Shown: positions 1 through 11,400 of the stretch, piece by piece | How the letters are laid out: each line of letters starts with the position of its first letter | Position numbering within the stretch: the stretch's first letter is position 1 | Assembly (NCBI GenBank): GCA_944470555.2 | Contig: OX104132.1 | Location: 16,067,755-16,131,754, forward strand | Length of the DNA stretch: 64,000 nucleotides | DNA from: Heterobilharzia americana | Taxonomy: Eukaryota > Platyhelminthes > Trematoda > Strigeidida > Schistosomatidae | Direction: 5' to 3' | Notes under the pieces: model-generated | Told to the model about the DNA's origin: nothing | The model's database searches: none | Seen by the model: only the letters and a program-made list of their open reading frames with translations | Made by a program: the position numbers and the translations under genes

Positions 1-369
1 GTAGACTACTGTAAAGCAGCAACATTGTCTTTCGTTGATGATACTTTCATTTACGGAAACTGATGTGTATTGAAGCGTTCATTTAATATAGATCAATAGT
101 TGTGAAGTTATGAATCATTGTGAGAGATAAGGTGAACTTTGAAGCATTCCTGAGTGCGTAAGACGTTGGGAATCACTTGAAAGAAAGCACTAAACCTTAG
201 GCTTTGTGCTTATTAACACTAATCAGCAAATTATATCGGGAAACATGGAAAAGTTTGCGTCCCTGCAATATTTCGATCCTCCATCAATCAGTGCTTAAGT
301 TAGCGACTATGAAAATTTATTGTACCGTTGCATCATGTCACTTAGCTTGGTAATCACGTTGAAAACTTG

Positions 370-703
370 GTCGGTGGGGGGTCGGTCAATACTGAACACT
401 AGGGACTAGACATCTATATCGCTTACACATTGATGAATAATTCATGTATTTCTCGATATGTTCTGTCATGTCAACTTTCATACTTTAAAGTATATGTAAA
501 AAGAAATTGAGATGTCATTCGTTTCAGGTAACTGTTTATTTCCTTCATGATTTTATATGATGAGTAGTATTAAAATCAGTGAGTTATTCTCTTTGCTCAA
601 CATCAATGTTACCTGTCTAACAGTCAGTTACTCACCTAGTAATCAATTGTCTGTCGTACACCAGTGGTCAAACATCAATCTGTTGAAGAGGATATTTGTC
701 ATT
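370..703. repeat. 334-bp dispersed repeat, copy 1
   Basis: This block recurs at 1818-2151 in the same orientation and at exactly the same length, with about nine substitutions and no indels by eye (roughly 97% identity). It begins with a G-rich motif (gtcggtggggggtcgg) and ends at gatatttgtcatt. There is no coding frame and no recognised family. The preceding bases gaaaac are also shared by both copies, but a three-base difference follows before the block starts. It could be a short non-autonomous element or the terminal repeat of an unknown element. The 1114 bp between the copies carry no recognisable protein. Confidence 0.75.
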
Positions 704-1817
704 GCTAATAACAAAGTCTAAATGGAGTTTCATAGATTCGTTTTTTGCAATTACAAATAGTGGATGCAAGCATCTCTCAAGAACGGCACCAAACATGTTG
801 TACTTTTCAAACTTTATTAATGGGTTTTACAAGTCTGAGATAGAGACTGACAACCCTTTTTAAATAAAATCCCAATAAAGGTTATACCACAAATTGATGT
901 CAACTGGAGGAATCTTGAATTTCAGAATGGGATGAGACTGTCATTTTAGTGTGGAATTCCTCATCAATGCAGCACATTCACCTCATTTCACTGCTGATTT
1001 CAACCAGTGAACAAAAACATTTGGAAATCAGTCATTTCTCCTACATAGCTACCAACTGAATGACTATGACTACTTTTTTCACGAAACCTTGTGGTGTTTA
1101 GCCGCACAAGCACAGCTATGCATTATTAGTACTCTGAGAACTATTAAATATTACATCCATGAAAAGGATACTTTATTAATAGACGGAAAAATTGGTATAG
1201 GTGTGTTGTCGAAGCTTAGCGAGGGGTACCCCGTACGACGGAGTAACAAATTTTGACATTAGGCAATAAAGTAAGTCAGAAAGACGAATATACTCGTGGT
1301 CATTGTCACAGCATATTAAGTATGTGGAGATATTTTAGGTGCCAATGTCTTGCTTCTGTCAGTAACTTGATTGGATAAGTCCATCTTCACAAGTTTCTTG
1401 ATTATATTAGTCGATAAACTGATTTTGATGCATATGGATGGCGACTGTGAGATTGGAACCATTAACCTGTCAGTCACTGGCCCGGTATGAGATCTCACTA
1501 CTAATCAGATCTTGATGAAGTCCAGTCATCCGAAATCTTGCTCAGCTGCTGTGTATGTGATTAAAACTAAACTATACGTATGGTGTCTTCTTGTTCCTGT
1601 CTGAAACGAGCTGAACTTGAAAGTCAGAAGCTATTGACCAACTGTTAACCCTTTGATTTAAAAAGACTATTCTTCGTTTACGGGAATTACAACCAGTAAC
1701 CTGACAGTTTATTAACCGCTCTTCAGTTCGTCAGTTTTGTAAAACTCCGAGTGGTTATGATGGAACTGTAACTTTGTTAGCCGTTAGGTACCTTATGATT
1801 CAGTGGACCACGAAAAC
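704..1817. other. Non-coding stretch between the two 334-bp repeat copies
   Basis: I see no coding frame, RNA gene or known repeat here. The longest open frame is about 60 codons and has no recognisable motif. If the flanking repeats were terminal repeats of one element, this would be its interior, but nothing in it supports that. Confidence 0.4.
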
Positions 1818-2151
1818 GTCGGTGGGGGGTCGGTCAATGCTGAACACTAGGGACTAGACATCTATATCGCTTACCCATTGGTGAATAATTCATGTATTTC
1901 TCGATATGTTCTGTCATGTCAACTTTCATACTTTAAAGTATATGTAAAAAGAAATTGAGATGTCATTCGTTTCAGGTAACTGTTTAATTCCTCCATGATT
2001 TTATATGATGAGTAGTATTAAAATCAGTGAGTTACTCTCTTTGCTCAACATCAATGTTACCTGTCTAACAGTCAGTTACTCATCTAGTAATCAATTGTCT
2101 ATCGTACACCAGTGATCAAACATCAATCTGTTGAAGAGGATATTTGTCATT
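1818..2151. repeat. 334-bp dispersed repeat, copy 2
   Basis: Second copy of the block at 370-703, same strand and same length. It is followed immediately by a short (TA)n run (2152-2170) and then by the truncated end of an RTE-like element. A further element may therefore have inserted, or recombined, exactly at its 3' border. No function is assigned. Confidence 0.75.
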
Positions 2152-2170
2152 ATATATATATATATATATA

Positions 2171-3117
2171 CCATCACCCATGATATTCCTGATTGTGCTG
2201 TGGTGGACTGAATCATGCAACAAACTGTGAGGAGCAAGAAGAGGGGGATACATTGGACCAGGGAAAAGAACCTAAAATACTTAGAGTTCACCGATGACTT
2301 GTGTCTGACGTCGTACAAACTTGAAGATCTACAGGCGAAAACTAACAAGTTGGCAGAAGAGGCAGCGAAGACGGGAGTTCAGGTGAATATAGAGAAGACA
2401 GAGGTGATGAAGATGCCCAACCCTCAACACCAACAACAACAACAACAAACTCCAATCACCATTAACGGGAGAAACTTAGAGGAAGTAGCCTCCGCCTATC
2501 TAGGAAGCACTGTTTCAACTACAGGTGGCACAGATGAGGAGGTCAAAGTCAGGATCGGAAAAGCAAGTCAGGCGTTCATTAACTTGAAACCAGTGTGGAG
2601 ATCTTCTGCACTCAGCACAGAGTGAACAAGATGTGGATTGTTAACACCAACGTGAAGTCAGTGCTTCTGTATGGCTCGGAGACTTGGCGTGTTACGAAAG
2701 GGATTTCCAACAAACTACAGACATTCATCAACAGCTGTCTACTCTCGTTACTGAAGATCAGATGGCCAGAACAATGAGAATAAGCAACAAGGAACTCTGG
2801 CTGATGACGAAGCAAGCAAGAACCTATAGCTCAACAAATATGCAGAAGGAAGTGGAGATGGATTGGGTATACACTGAGAAGGCCGACTGGGGACATCACG
2901 TGCCAGGTCAGATGTTCGGGTGGAACCCCGAAGGGAAGCGACGAGTTGGGCGTCCGTGGTGAGGGTTACATGGAGGAGATCGTGCGAGGAGGAAATGAGA
3001 GCTTGTGGACTGTTTTTGAGCCAGGTTCAAAAGATTTCAGAGAACACAGCGCGTTGGAGACGTGCTACTGAAGCCTTATGTTCCATTACGAACCCAAGGG
3101 ACAAATAATAATAATAA

Positions 3118-3120
<3 letters not shown>
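2171..3120 (+). mobile_element. RTE-like non-LTR retrotransposon, 3' fragment (RT C-terminus)
   Basis: This is the 5'-truncated 3' end of a non-LTR element. In pieces of frame it reads as the C-terminal half of a reverse transcriptase. First comes the region just before the catalytic box (IMQQTVRS, with a stop where a Trp is expected), then an F-T-DD box in place of FADD near 2290. Further on are the YLGS motif near 2500, KSVLLYGSETW near 2655, and the terminal GKRRVGRP motif near 2935. The reading frame shifts at about 2620, 2770 and 2960, so it is a pseudogene. It ends in ggacaaataataat followed by a long (TA)n, the microsatellite-type tail expected of RTE elements. The same family recurs at 47790-51116, 51200-51470 and 57758-58005. 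Exact family naming would need an alignment. Confidence 0.85.

Positions 3121-3166
<46 letters not shown>
3121..3166. repeat. (TA)n microsatellite at RTE 3' tail
   Basis: About 46 bp of uninterrupted TA dinucleotides directly following the (AAT)n tail of the upstream RTE-like fragment. It is probably an expansion seeded by the retrotransposon tail. Confidence 0.9.
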
Positions 3167-3779
3167 ATCAGTCTTAGTGTTCGAAAATAGTGACTACACA
3201 CTAATAATACCAGCAATAAAGACTTACATCAGGTAAAATTGACGCCATTGTCATTAGTGATTCATCACCATCTATTTGACTACAATCTGTACAACAGTGC
3301 TTGCATAAGTTAACTTCACTTCGCTCTGTAAACAGAAAATAATTAACTATTGAGTAAATAAATACATTATTCAAAGCTCAAGAAGAGATGATTCAGTTTG
3401 TAATAATAACTTGAGCTACATTTGGATTCGCTAAATATTGAAATCCAGAATACTGTCTGAGTTACAGAATTCAAATGGTTTGGTTTATTGGTTTCGTTGA
3501 GATATGCACATACGGTAGATTATGGACGAGTAGTTTGCAAACTGGATAACTGAAACATGATACTCGACAACTCACTCGGTTAACATAAGAGAGAAAACAC
3601 CACTGTACTGTAAAAGTTCAATTTAATCAGAAGACTATGAAATATATTATCATCTCCCAAACTACCAACCTATAATGTTTGAGCTATATATAAACTCTAT
3701 AGTTTTTATAAATAAAATAATACCTTGAGGATAAAGTGTTGATGTAAAATATTCCAATAAATATGACTAACCATAATGG
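3167..3779. other. Unannotated spacer
   Basis: AT-rich sequence with no frame, RNA or repeat that I recognise. It separates the RTE-like tail from the 5' end of the SR2-like element. Confidence 0.4.
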
Positions 3780-6440
3780 CTAATATTCTAGTTGATAACT
3801 TTTTCGCCCACCAACGCATGCTACCATGACGTGGCAGTCGGGCTTGTGTATCACAATGACCCAACAAGCTACACTGGCAGGAACCCTTGTTCCTTCGAGG
3901 TCCTATCATACCAGAAAGGTCTATCGGATAGTGACTAGGCGAAAATTAATGACTCTTATAGTGTAAACTCCTATGCTATGATCGGGGTCTGAGGGCGAAG
4001 TCACAATGCTGGCTGAATGGGTGTGACAGCAGTAAGGTGTTTCCATTGGATGACCAGCTGTGCCACGCTGATTCTGCCTTCCCTATGGGAAGGGAGAGTT
4101 AAAAAAAGGCTGACAACAAAATAGACCACTCCTCCCTACCCCAAAGTCTTCCAATGCTGGCGGTACAGGTTTTCTCTCTTCAACCTTGGAATAACTAGGT
4201 CACGAAACAAGAACTCGCCAAGCGTTGTGTGTGACAGGTTTCAACCAGATGTCCCATGGGCTCTGTCGTCACACAAATCCTTTCATCTTTCAAGTACCCT
4301 AAGAAGAAATAACCTTTCACGGTGTGGGTAGCCGGCAAGTGTCAACCACCCATAAGCTTCCACTAGTATTCCAGACCCAATTAAATATAACCTGTCCTTC
4401 TTAGCTGTCTCCTCCTTTGTCTTTGTCCCCTGGTACTAATATTCAGCCTCCTACACCTTCCTCAACCTCTCCCTCGGAGACTATTCCTAGCCATCAAAGC
4501 CAGCGAAAGATCATTCGTAGGCTCCCAAAACCCTGCCATCGACTTCATATTGGCACTTTCAACCTCCTAACCCCACGCCACATACGGAAGCAAGCATCGT
4601 TCACCAGAACTTTGGAATTTCCAGACACGGGTGAATGTTATGTCTCTAAAAGACGTAAGACACGTATATACAACCTGAGTGTGGTTATTAATTTGACCTC
4701 ACCTAACCAGTGTGATGAACCTTCAAAATCCACCCTGCGAGTATCCAGAGGCCCAATGGCTAACCCTCGCTGACTCACTGGTGTAGGCATAGCATTGGGC
4801 TGTAGGACAGAGACTGCGCTTCTCGCTATTCGACTGAATGGATCTGTAAGAAATACAAACGATCGTGAGACCACCCGAAGCCTACTAGTAATCTCTGCCT
4901 ATACACCCACCAACTACAGTTCAAACGATGAAAAGGATGAGTTCCACCAGAAGCTGTCAATTTTGTTACAGAAAGCAAAACATGCACATATAGTCATAAT
5001 AGCAGGCAACTTCAAAAGTCAAGTAAAGCTCAATCAGTCGGAAAGGCATCCTGGAGGTACCTATGGAATCCCGTACAAACTAACCGATAACGGTGATCGT
5101 CTTCTGCAACTTCGTCCCAACAACCAAATGTTTCTGGTCAGCAACATCTTTAAGCATAACGAGACGCACTGTCTCACATAGCCTCCACCGACGCCAAACC
5201 AATGACAGACACATATAGATCATATTGCTATAGTCCGCCATTACAGAGAATCGGTGGAGGATCCCTCCTCACTCTGTAGTACTTGTTTGAACTCCAATCA
5301 CGTTAGTACGGGCACGTGTACGTCTGCAACTTACTGCTTGCAGAAAACAGGCAGCAGTTGAAGCAGTGCGTCGTTGATTGGAAGACGAGAACGTCAAGTG
5401 CGTATTTAGAGAGGAAATAGCTAAGGATTCATCTGAAAATGATACCAATGTTCATCCTGAAGAAGTCTGGCATGACAGTTGGTAACCTACACCACAACGT
5501 CATCCGAACTGATTGATGGGAGAAGACGGATTCTAGCTGCCTGTGACTACAATAAAGAGCGAAAGCAACTTAAACGAAAACTGACCAAGAGCATTCACAA
5601 CGACTGCTCAACGGTGGGTGGTGAGAGCGAGAGAGGTGGAGAAGGCATCGGCATTAGGTAATTCTCTATAATTTATCCAGGCTTATTAGGTAGGGATACT
5701 GGAAAGAAGACGATGGTTAGTGAGGCCATCACCAGAAAGGATGGAGCGCTGATAACGTCTCAGGACAGACGACTAGAACGTTTGGCAGAAAACTGAAGCA
5801 CAGTCTAACTGGCTCATAGGAACGCTTCAGTTAACTAACATCTAGTCTGAACCTACATGAGACGAAGATGTCAATCCTCCAACTGTTGGGGAAGTTGAGA
5901 AAGCTGTTTCGAAGAGTAAAAGATGCAAAGCAGCAGGAAGTGACAGTTCGCCAACTGAATTTTTCAAGGATGAAGGTAGGAACATGCTGCTTAAAGTGAC
6001 AGAGGTATTACACAGTGAGTGGGATTCAGAGGTAGTGCCGCAAGACGAGTCTACTTCGCTGATCCTCTCAGTATATCAGGAGGGAGAGAAATCTTCCTGT
6101 GACAACCACAGGAGAATTAGTTTGACTGATACTGTGTCCAACATTCTTGGCTCCATAGTTATCTGATGCGTAAATGGAACTCAAGAACAGCAAACTCGAG
6201 AAAACCAGGCAGGTTTCAGACCCAAACGAGGTTGTGTCGATCAGATTCTAACCCTCCGACAGGTTCTGGAACACAGATATGCCTACTCGCAGCCGACACT
6301 TGCCATATTTCTCGACCTGAAGACTGCATTCGACTGCCTACCGTGAAGTGTTGTGTCAGTGTATGACTGTGAAGGGAATATTGAGAAAGTATATAACGTT
6401 AATCAACGCTCTCTACCTAGGAAAAACAGCTTGAAAATAC
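3780..6440 (+). mobile_element. SR2-like non-LTR retrotransposon, 5' part (5' UTR, AP endonuclease, start of RT)
   Basis: A 5' leader at about 3780-4416 is recognised because an inverted, rearranged copy of it lies at 37925-38770 in SF3B4 intron 2. An AP-endonuclease domain follows in broken frames: a start block containing IGTFNLLTPR near 4550, an ISAYTPTNYS block near 4900, a VIIAGNF block near 5000 and TDNGDRLLQL near 5090. From about 6170 the N-terminal reverse-transcriptase motifs appear: NQAGFRP, GCVDQI, a TLRQVLEHRYAY block and LDLKTAFD. Multiple stops and frameshifts show it is dead. The sequence match breaks near 6440, where a CR1-like fragment on the other strand follows. The 3' part of the same family resumes at 7665. 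The SR2 assignment (RTE-like schistosome element) is from recognition of the protein pattern. Confidence 0.8.
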
Positions 6441-6729
6441 TTCATTCACTTCACCGTACAAGTGCCGCTTTTGATGTTGCTCAGAATTTATCATTCAGAA
6501 TCAACACTCAGCTCACAGTGTTGGTATTTCATGTGTTTTGGTACTTCGTATTTCTTCCTTAGACGTTATGAAACTCCATTTACAAGGTTCTTGATAAATG
6601 CAGATTTAACTTACGTAAACAAACACATTATCAATTAGATTCATAGTACATGAATAATAGCAAGCTGTTTACTCTTTAATTAACTTGCTTTCAGAAAAAA
6701 AGTTGGTTAGTTAGTTCATCCCTAAGAAT

Positions 6730-7640
6730 TTCACCGCCATATAGGAGACAAGCTAAATACGGTATTGTAAAGTTTCTGTATGTAGTAGTATGTGCACAAA
6801 GTCTTATATGCTTGCTCCTCATCTTTCTTGACGATCAATACACAAAGAGCTTTGAGTGAAGAGGGCGATGACCGTCTGACAAAATAACTCCCGTGAGATG
6901 TTTTAAATAAGTTAAAGTGTTTGTCCACAACAGTTTTAATTAGAAGGTCTAAAAGTATACCACCAGTTTTGCTGACAATCTTCAAAGTCCTACGCAATAT
7001 TGCGTAGTCTTTTTTAGCAACCCGAGAAAGAATAAAGGGGAACGATAGAAGAGAATAAACAAGACGCAGGAATTTATTAAACACAAGAGAAAAGACTGTT
7101 ATGCCAAATGCTCTCAGCTTCTTAATATAGTAAGTTAAGCGGAAATTAGTAAGATCTGGGAGGACCAGGAAAGGTCCGAAGAAAAACACACACCAAGATA
7201 AATCACGCTTGTAACATTCTCTAATGCGCAACCATCAATGGAACAGAAAGCATGAGATCTGATCAGTTTACATAGGTTATGTTCACGTCTGAAACTGAAG
7301 TTGATAGTCGGACATTTTGAAGAATTAAGCATAAGACCATTCTTGGAGGGACACTGTCTAACAATAGATAGAAAATCACTTAGTCGGGAACAACCTGTTG
7401 AAGAGAAGACAGGTATAGAAAATGTCAGATCATTAGCATATTTGACAAAACTGATACTAGCTGAAGACGGTAAGTCATCCAGAAAGAAAGAGAAAAGACA
7501 CGGAGAGAGGACAACAGTTTGGGGAATACCAGTCACAGTAAACAATGAGGTGGGTTTGAGCACAAGTATTATTGACTTCATTATTTTCAAGAACGAAGTA
7601 ACTGTAATCAGATGTTTACCTGAAGTCACCGACTTAGGTA
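6730..7640 (-). mobile_element. CR1-like non-LTR retrotransposon, RT C-terminal fragment
   Basis: On the - strand two overlapping open frames (7629-7135 and 7231-6731) read as the palm and thumb of a reverse transcriptase. The first has a VLSPCLFSFFLDDLPSS block and then a KYANDLTFS box, where the first catalytic Asp of the canonical Y-A-D-D is Asn. After that come LNSSKC and VIYLGVCFSSDLSW. The second carries the family C-terminus, including an LRRTLKIVSKTGG block and a DKHF motif. A frameshift near 7150 joins them, so the copy is a pseudogene. It lies between two fragments of an SR2-like element on the + strand, which suggests insertion into that element with loss of some SR2 sequence. A second C-terminal piece of this family is at 58345-58760. 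Confidence 0.8.
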
Positions 7641-7664
7641 CGGCGACTATCTTAATATCTTACT

Positions 7665-8490
7665 AGGCAACAGGTATTAATGATAGTGAGCGAAGTGGTG
7701 GAATGTGTCGACCACTTCACTTACTTGGGAGCTGGGATCAGAACAAACAGGCTGGTTGCTGACAAAATCTTAGCTTGGATACAAAACGCTCGTTTAGCAT
7801 TTTCCAAATTGCGTCATGTTTGGCGCCGACTGGCAAGATATCTGACCACCTATCAAAGAATGAGTACACTGCGCTCCAGTCTGTTCTGTCCCAATGTACA
7901 GCTGAGACAAGACCTCTGAAAGTAGAAGACATGAAGCGGTTACAGGGTTTCGATTATACATGTTTCCGCAGAATTGCTCGTGTTTGATGGGATCACCGTG
8001 TGAGCAAAGTTGAAGTTAGGGGAAGGGGACTAAACAAGATAGGCATTCGACTGATTAGGTTGTGAACCTTAGGCGACTGAGGTCGCTTGGACATGTACTG
8101 TACATGCCGAGTCACCCCTACATCAACGTCCCATGCTAGGGGAAGTTAGATTAGTTTGGAAGAGGGCTCAGGGTGTCCAGAATAAGACGTGTCATCAGCT
8201 TATGAAGTCCTTGACTGCTGATCTGAACCGTTTGAGATGTAAACTGCTTGTCTAGGGGTCTTCGAGGCGAGTTTGAGGATCCTTGATGACATGGTTGAAG
8301 ATCTGTCACACTGGCGCAGATATATTCAGTCTCTGACATTCTCTAAAGCTTGAATATTTTCACTAACTGTTACCTTCAAATTGTTTATTCTCTTACATAA
8401 CTTTGTCTGCTCTTTTTCTATCCACTTGTTCTTTGTATACTACTGTGAAGTGTGGCAACTTGAGCCGATGCATTTGTATGAGAGGGTCTA
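7665..8490 (+). mobile_element. SR2-like non-LTR retrotransposon, 3' fragment
   Basis: This is the C-terminal reverse-transcriptase region and 3' UTR of the same family as 3780-6440. Motifs in order: VVECVDHFTYLGAGI near 7700, a WRRLARYLTT block near 7830, a shifted LKVEDMKRLQGFDYTCFRRIARV block near 7920-7985, WDHRVSKVEVR near 7990, and the terminal LSHWRRYIQSLTFSKA near 8305-8350. The 3' UTR includes ctttgtatactac and gtgtggcaac, which recur in intron copies at about 36320 and 38385-38410. It is frameshifted and interrupted. It is probably the downstream half of the element that starts at 3780. Confidence 0.8.
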
Positions 8491-11400
8491 CGCTGATTTT
8501 GTCTGTCTGTTCAGACCTTGGTATATGTAACTAGGATTCAAACTAATAATACATTGTTTGGAAGACAAATAGTCAAACCAATGAGCCATACCTTCACTGA
8601 AGAATCAGTACAACAATGATAAGATCAATCAGAAATAAATTCACAAGTTCTTAAGTTTTACCTTTTAATTCGCTGTTATTATTTATTTCCTTCGAACGAC
8701 TTGGTAAAATAGAAATATCCTGATGGATTTGAGTATCTCTACCACACGCATTTGACTTTTCCTTGATTATATTGCTAACTGAAGAAAACCACTCCAAGAA
8801 AACTTCTCTAGATAAAAAGCGATAACAAAAGAGAGCGTTTTCATCTACTCAATACTGTAAAGTCCTTAAATTAAAACAAAAGCGTCAAAGTGAAGCATTT
8901 CATTGCTGAACTTAATGTTTGAAATCCATCGATTTGTATAAGCCATATGCATAACATTACACTGCTTATTAAGTAAATGCTTCGTCTACTACTAATTTTG
9001 CCTCAATATCTAATACAAATTGGCGGGTACCTTTCTTAGTAATGATAACTTGACACAGTAATAAGGTTAGAACAATTTCAACTTGAGATTTGACCATGCC
9101 AAAAAGGTTGCTTGCATATGTAGTAAGGTAAAAAAAAAAGACGTTAGCGCAGGTGTGGATGTGCTACGCATAGGGATAGTCCGGAAGCAAAGTATTAATA
9201 CTGACTGGACATAGATATGGTGACAGTAAGATGTTTCTCGAGACGATAAGCATCTCAAACGTGCTGCCTTCCCACTTTGAGGACACTTGACCCTATAGAC
9301 GATGGTTCTTTGATTTTCCAATGTCGATGGTAAAGTTCTAAAGGAATGGACCACAAGGCCTATAAAAGATATGTGACAGGCCTTAAGCAGATGTATCTTG
9401 GATTTTGCTGTCAAGCGGAATACTTTAAGAATGCATAAAGTTTCACATTATGGATAACAAGGAGGTATGAACTCACAACATCCTTCTAATAGCACATAAA
9501 TCCTTCCCTACTGATCACCAACTATTTTCATTGTTTCTCTCCGTTACCAAGGTCATAAACTCTATGGTCACTCTAATTTCTAACTGAAATCACTGAAAAC
9601 GGCTCGAGTCGATGCAACACTAACTCCAGTTTCTCAAAAGCGCAGTGCTAACTGCAAGGTATAGCTTTCAAAGCTCTAACCCCAACTTTAACTAAAAGAT
9701 AGACCTCACTAACCAAAAATCCGGAATCCCAGTGTACAGATATTTCCTGCGTCTCTGAAACGTGCAAACAAGACCTAAGTGTAACCATGCTCCTTAATTC
9801 CAAGTGATCGATACGGTGTTTGCAGAACTCACGTTATTAATGTCAACAGATTCGGCAGCTAGTTTTTGTAGACTGCTGGTGTAGGAGTAAAATTAAGTTC
9901 TAAAGCTGAAAGTGCACTACTCAAGTGAATCCTAGTTGGAATTCGTTTAAATAGCTTTCGACTGAGTGGATTTATAAGAACATAAAATAGCCACAAAATA
10001 TACCAAAAAATATTTAGTGTCTGTTCAGGTGTCCAATATTTACGGTCTGAACAATATACAGTCAAATTAACTACAAAAGACGCACCCATTTTGATAGGTG
10101 ATACCATTGCTCAAACAGAAAGGCTGAAACAATCCAAAATTTATTCCTGGAGTATCTAACGAGTCCCATGTTAACGAACAGAAGAAAGGTGATTATAACA
10201 TGTAGCTTTGTTCTTCTAATCACCTGTTTCTGACTACAACTTTATATTTTCTGTTGCAGACATCATATCAACTACAGATATAGATATATCGTACTGCTAC
10301 TGTGATTTTATTTACTTGTTTGAATAAAAAACTTGGTGAGGCATGACTACGAAGAAATATACCACAAAGATAAAATCATCGGAAAACTAAAGTGATGTAA
10401 AGAAGGGTTTCTGTCTTTTGCAATACCCGCTTAGAAACTAATCATGCAGTAATTCGAACACATGCATTTATGCGTGAATGGGTGAAGGAAACATAGCTGG
10501 AAAATCTCTGTGTGCTTGATTCGAAGATGAAAACATCCAGTTTATATTCAAACAAAAAGTAACTAAGCATTTTTCTGAATATGATAGAGATACCCCCTCC
10601 TATCTAGCTTGACACTATATACAGTACCCCATAGAAAGTAGTAAAGATCTGTACTGGTACTGGAAGGCAGAATTTCTTAACGATGGTTGACACTAATTAC
10701 ATTTCTAAACCAAAAAGTGACAACAAACTCGACAGATCCTGCGTGCGCTTAAGTTTGAAGGAATGCTGAGAAAATACACTATGCTAAAAAGGCTTTCTAT
10801 TCGAATTCACACATGTGGCCGTTTATAGAAAAACATCATCTGAACTGACAACAATTACTGTTGTCCGCTAAGAATTTTTACGGTGACCGTTCTTGTCAAA
10901 CCATCCTGATGAAGAAGAGCTAGTCAACTTACATTTCATGAATCTATATGACAAGGAACCTTTGGCTGACATACACTACGCAGAAGATTATGATTATGGG
11001 CAATAATTTATGCTCAAAATGTCATCAAGTAAATAATACTGTATGACTATATGCTGTATATCAAATAAACAAATCTAATGAAGAAGTAGCCATGTTAGGG
11101 GAAGAAGCTGGAAAAGGTATAAAGGTTTTTGAAAATTTTCAGGAAAATTCTGGATAGATTCAGCGCGCTTTTCCCACCTTTTGAATTTAACACATTTTTG
11201 TAGGAAAAGTTTACACTAGCACCCACTTTAAAGAAATGGAGTGCAGTAACAGAATACATCAACTACTTGCTTAGCTGAGAAACCTCATCATCTTAAATAT
11301 GTTGGTTACTATTGAAACTTAAACATGGACAAAAAACTAATCAATGTTTGCCAACCCTATTCATCTGTAGTGAAAGATTTATCAAGTCACCCATTGAACA

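Noticed and set aside
9067..9414. 115-codon - strand frame
   Set aside because: A short stretch with a C-P-Q motif hinted at a GIY-YIG lead-in, but the Y-x-G pattern and later motifs are absent. Left unassigned.
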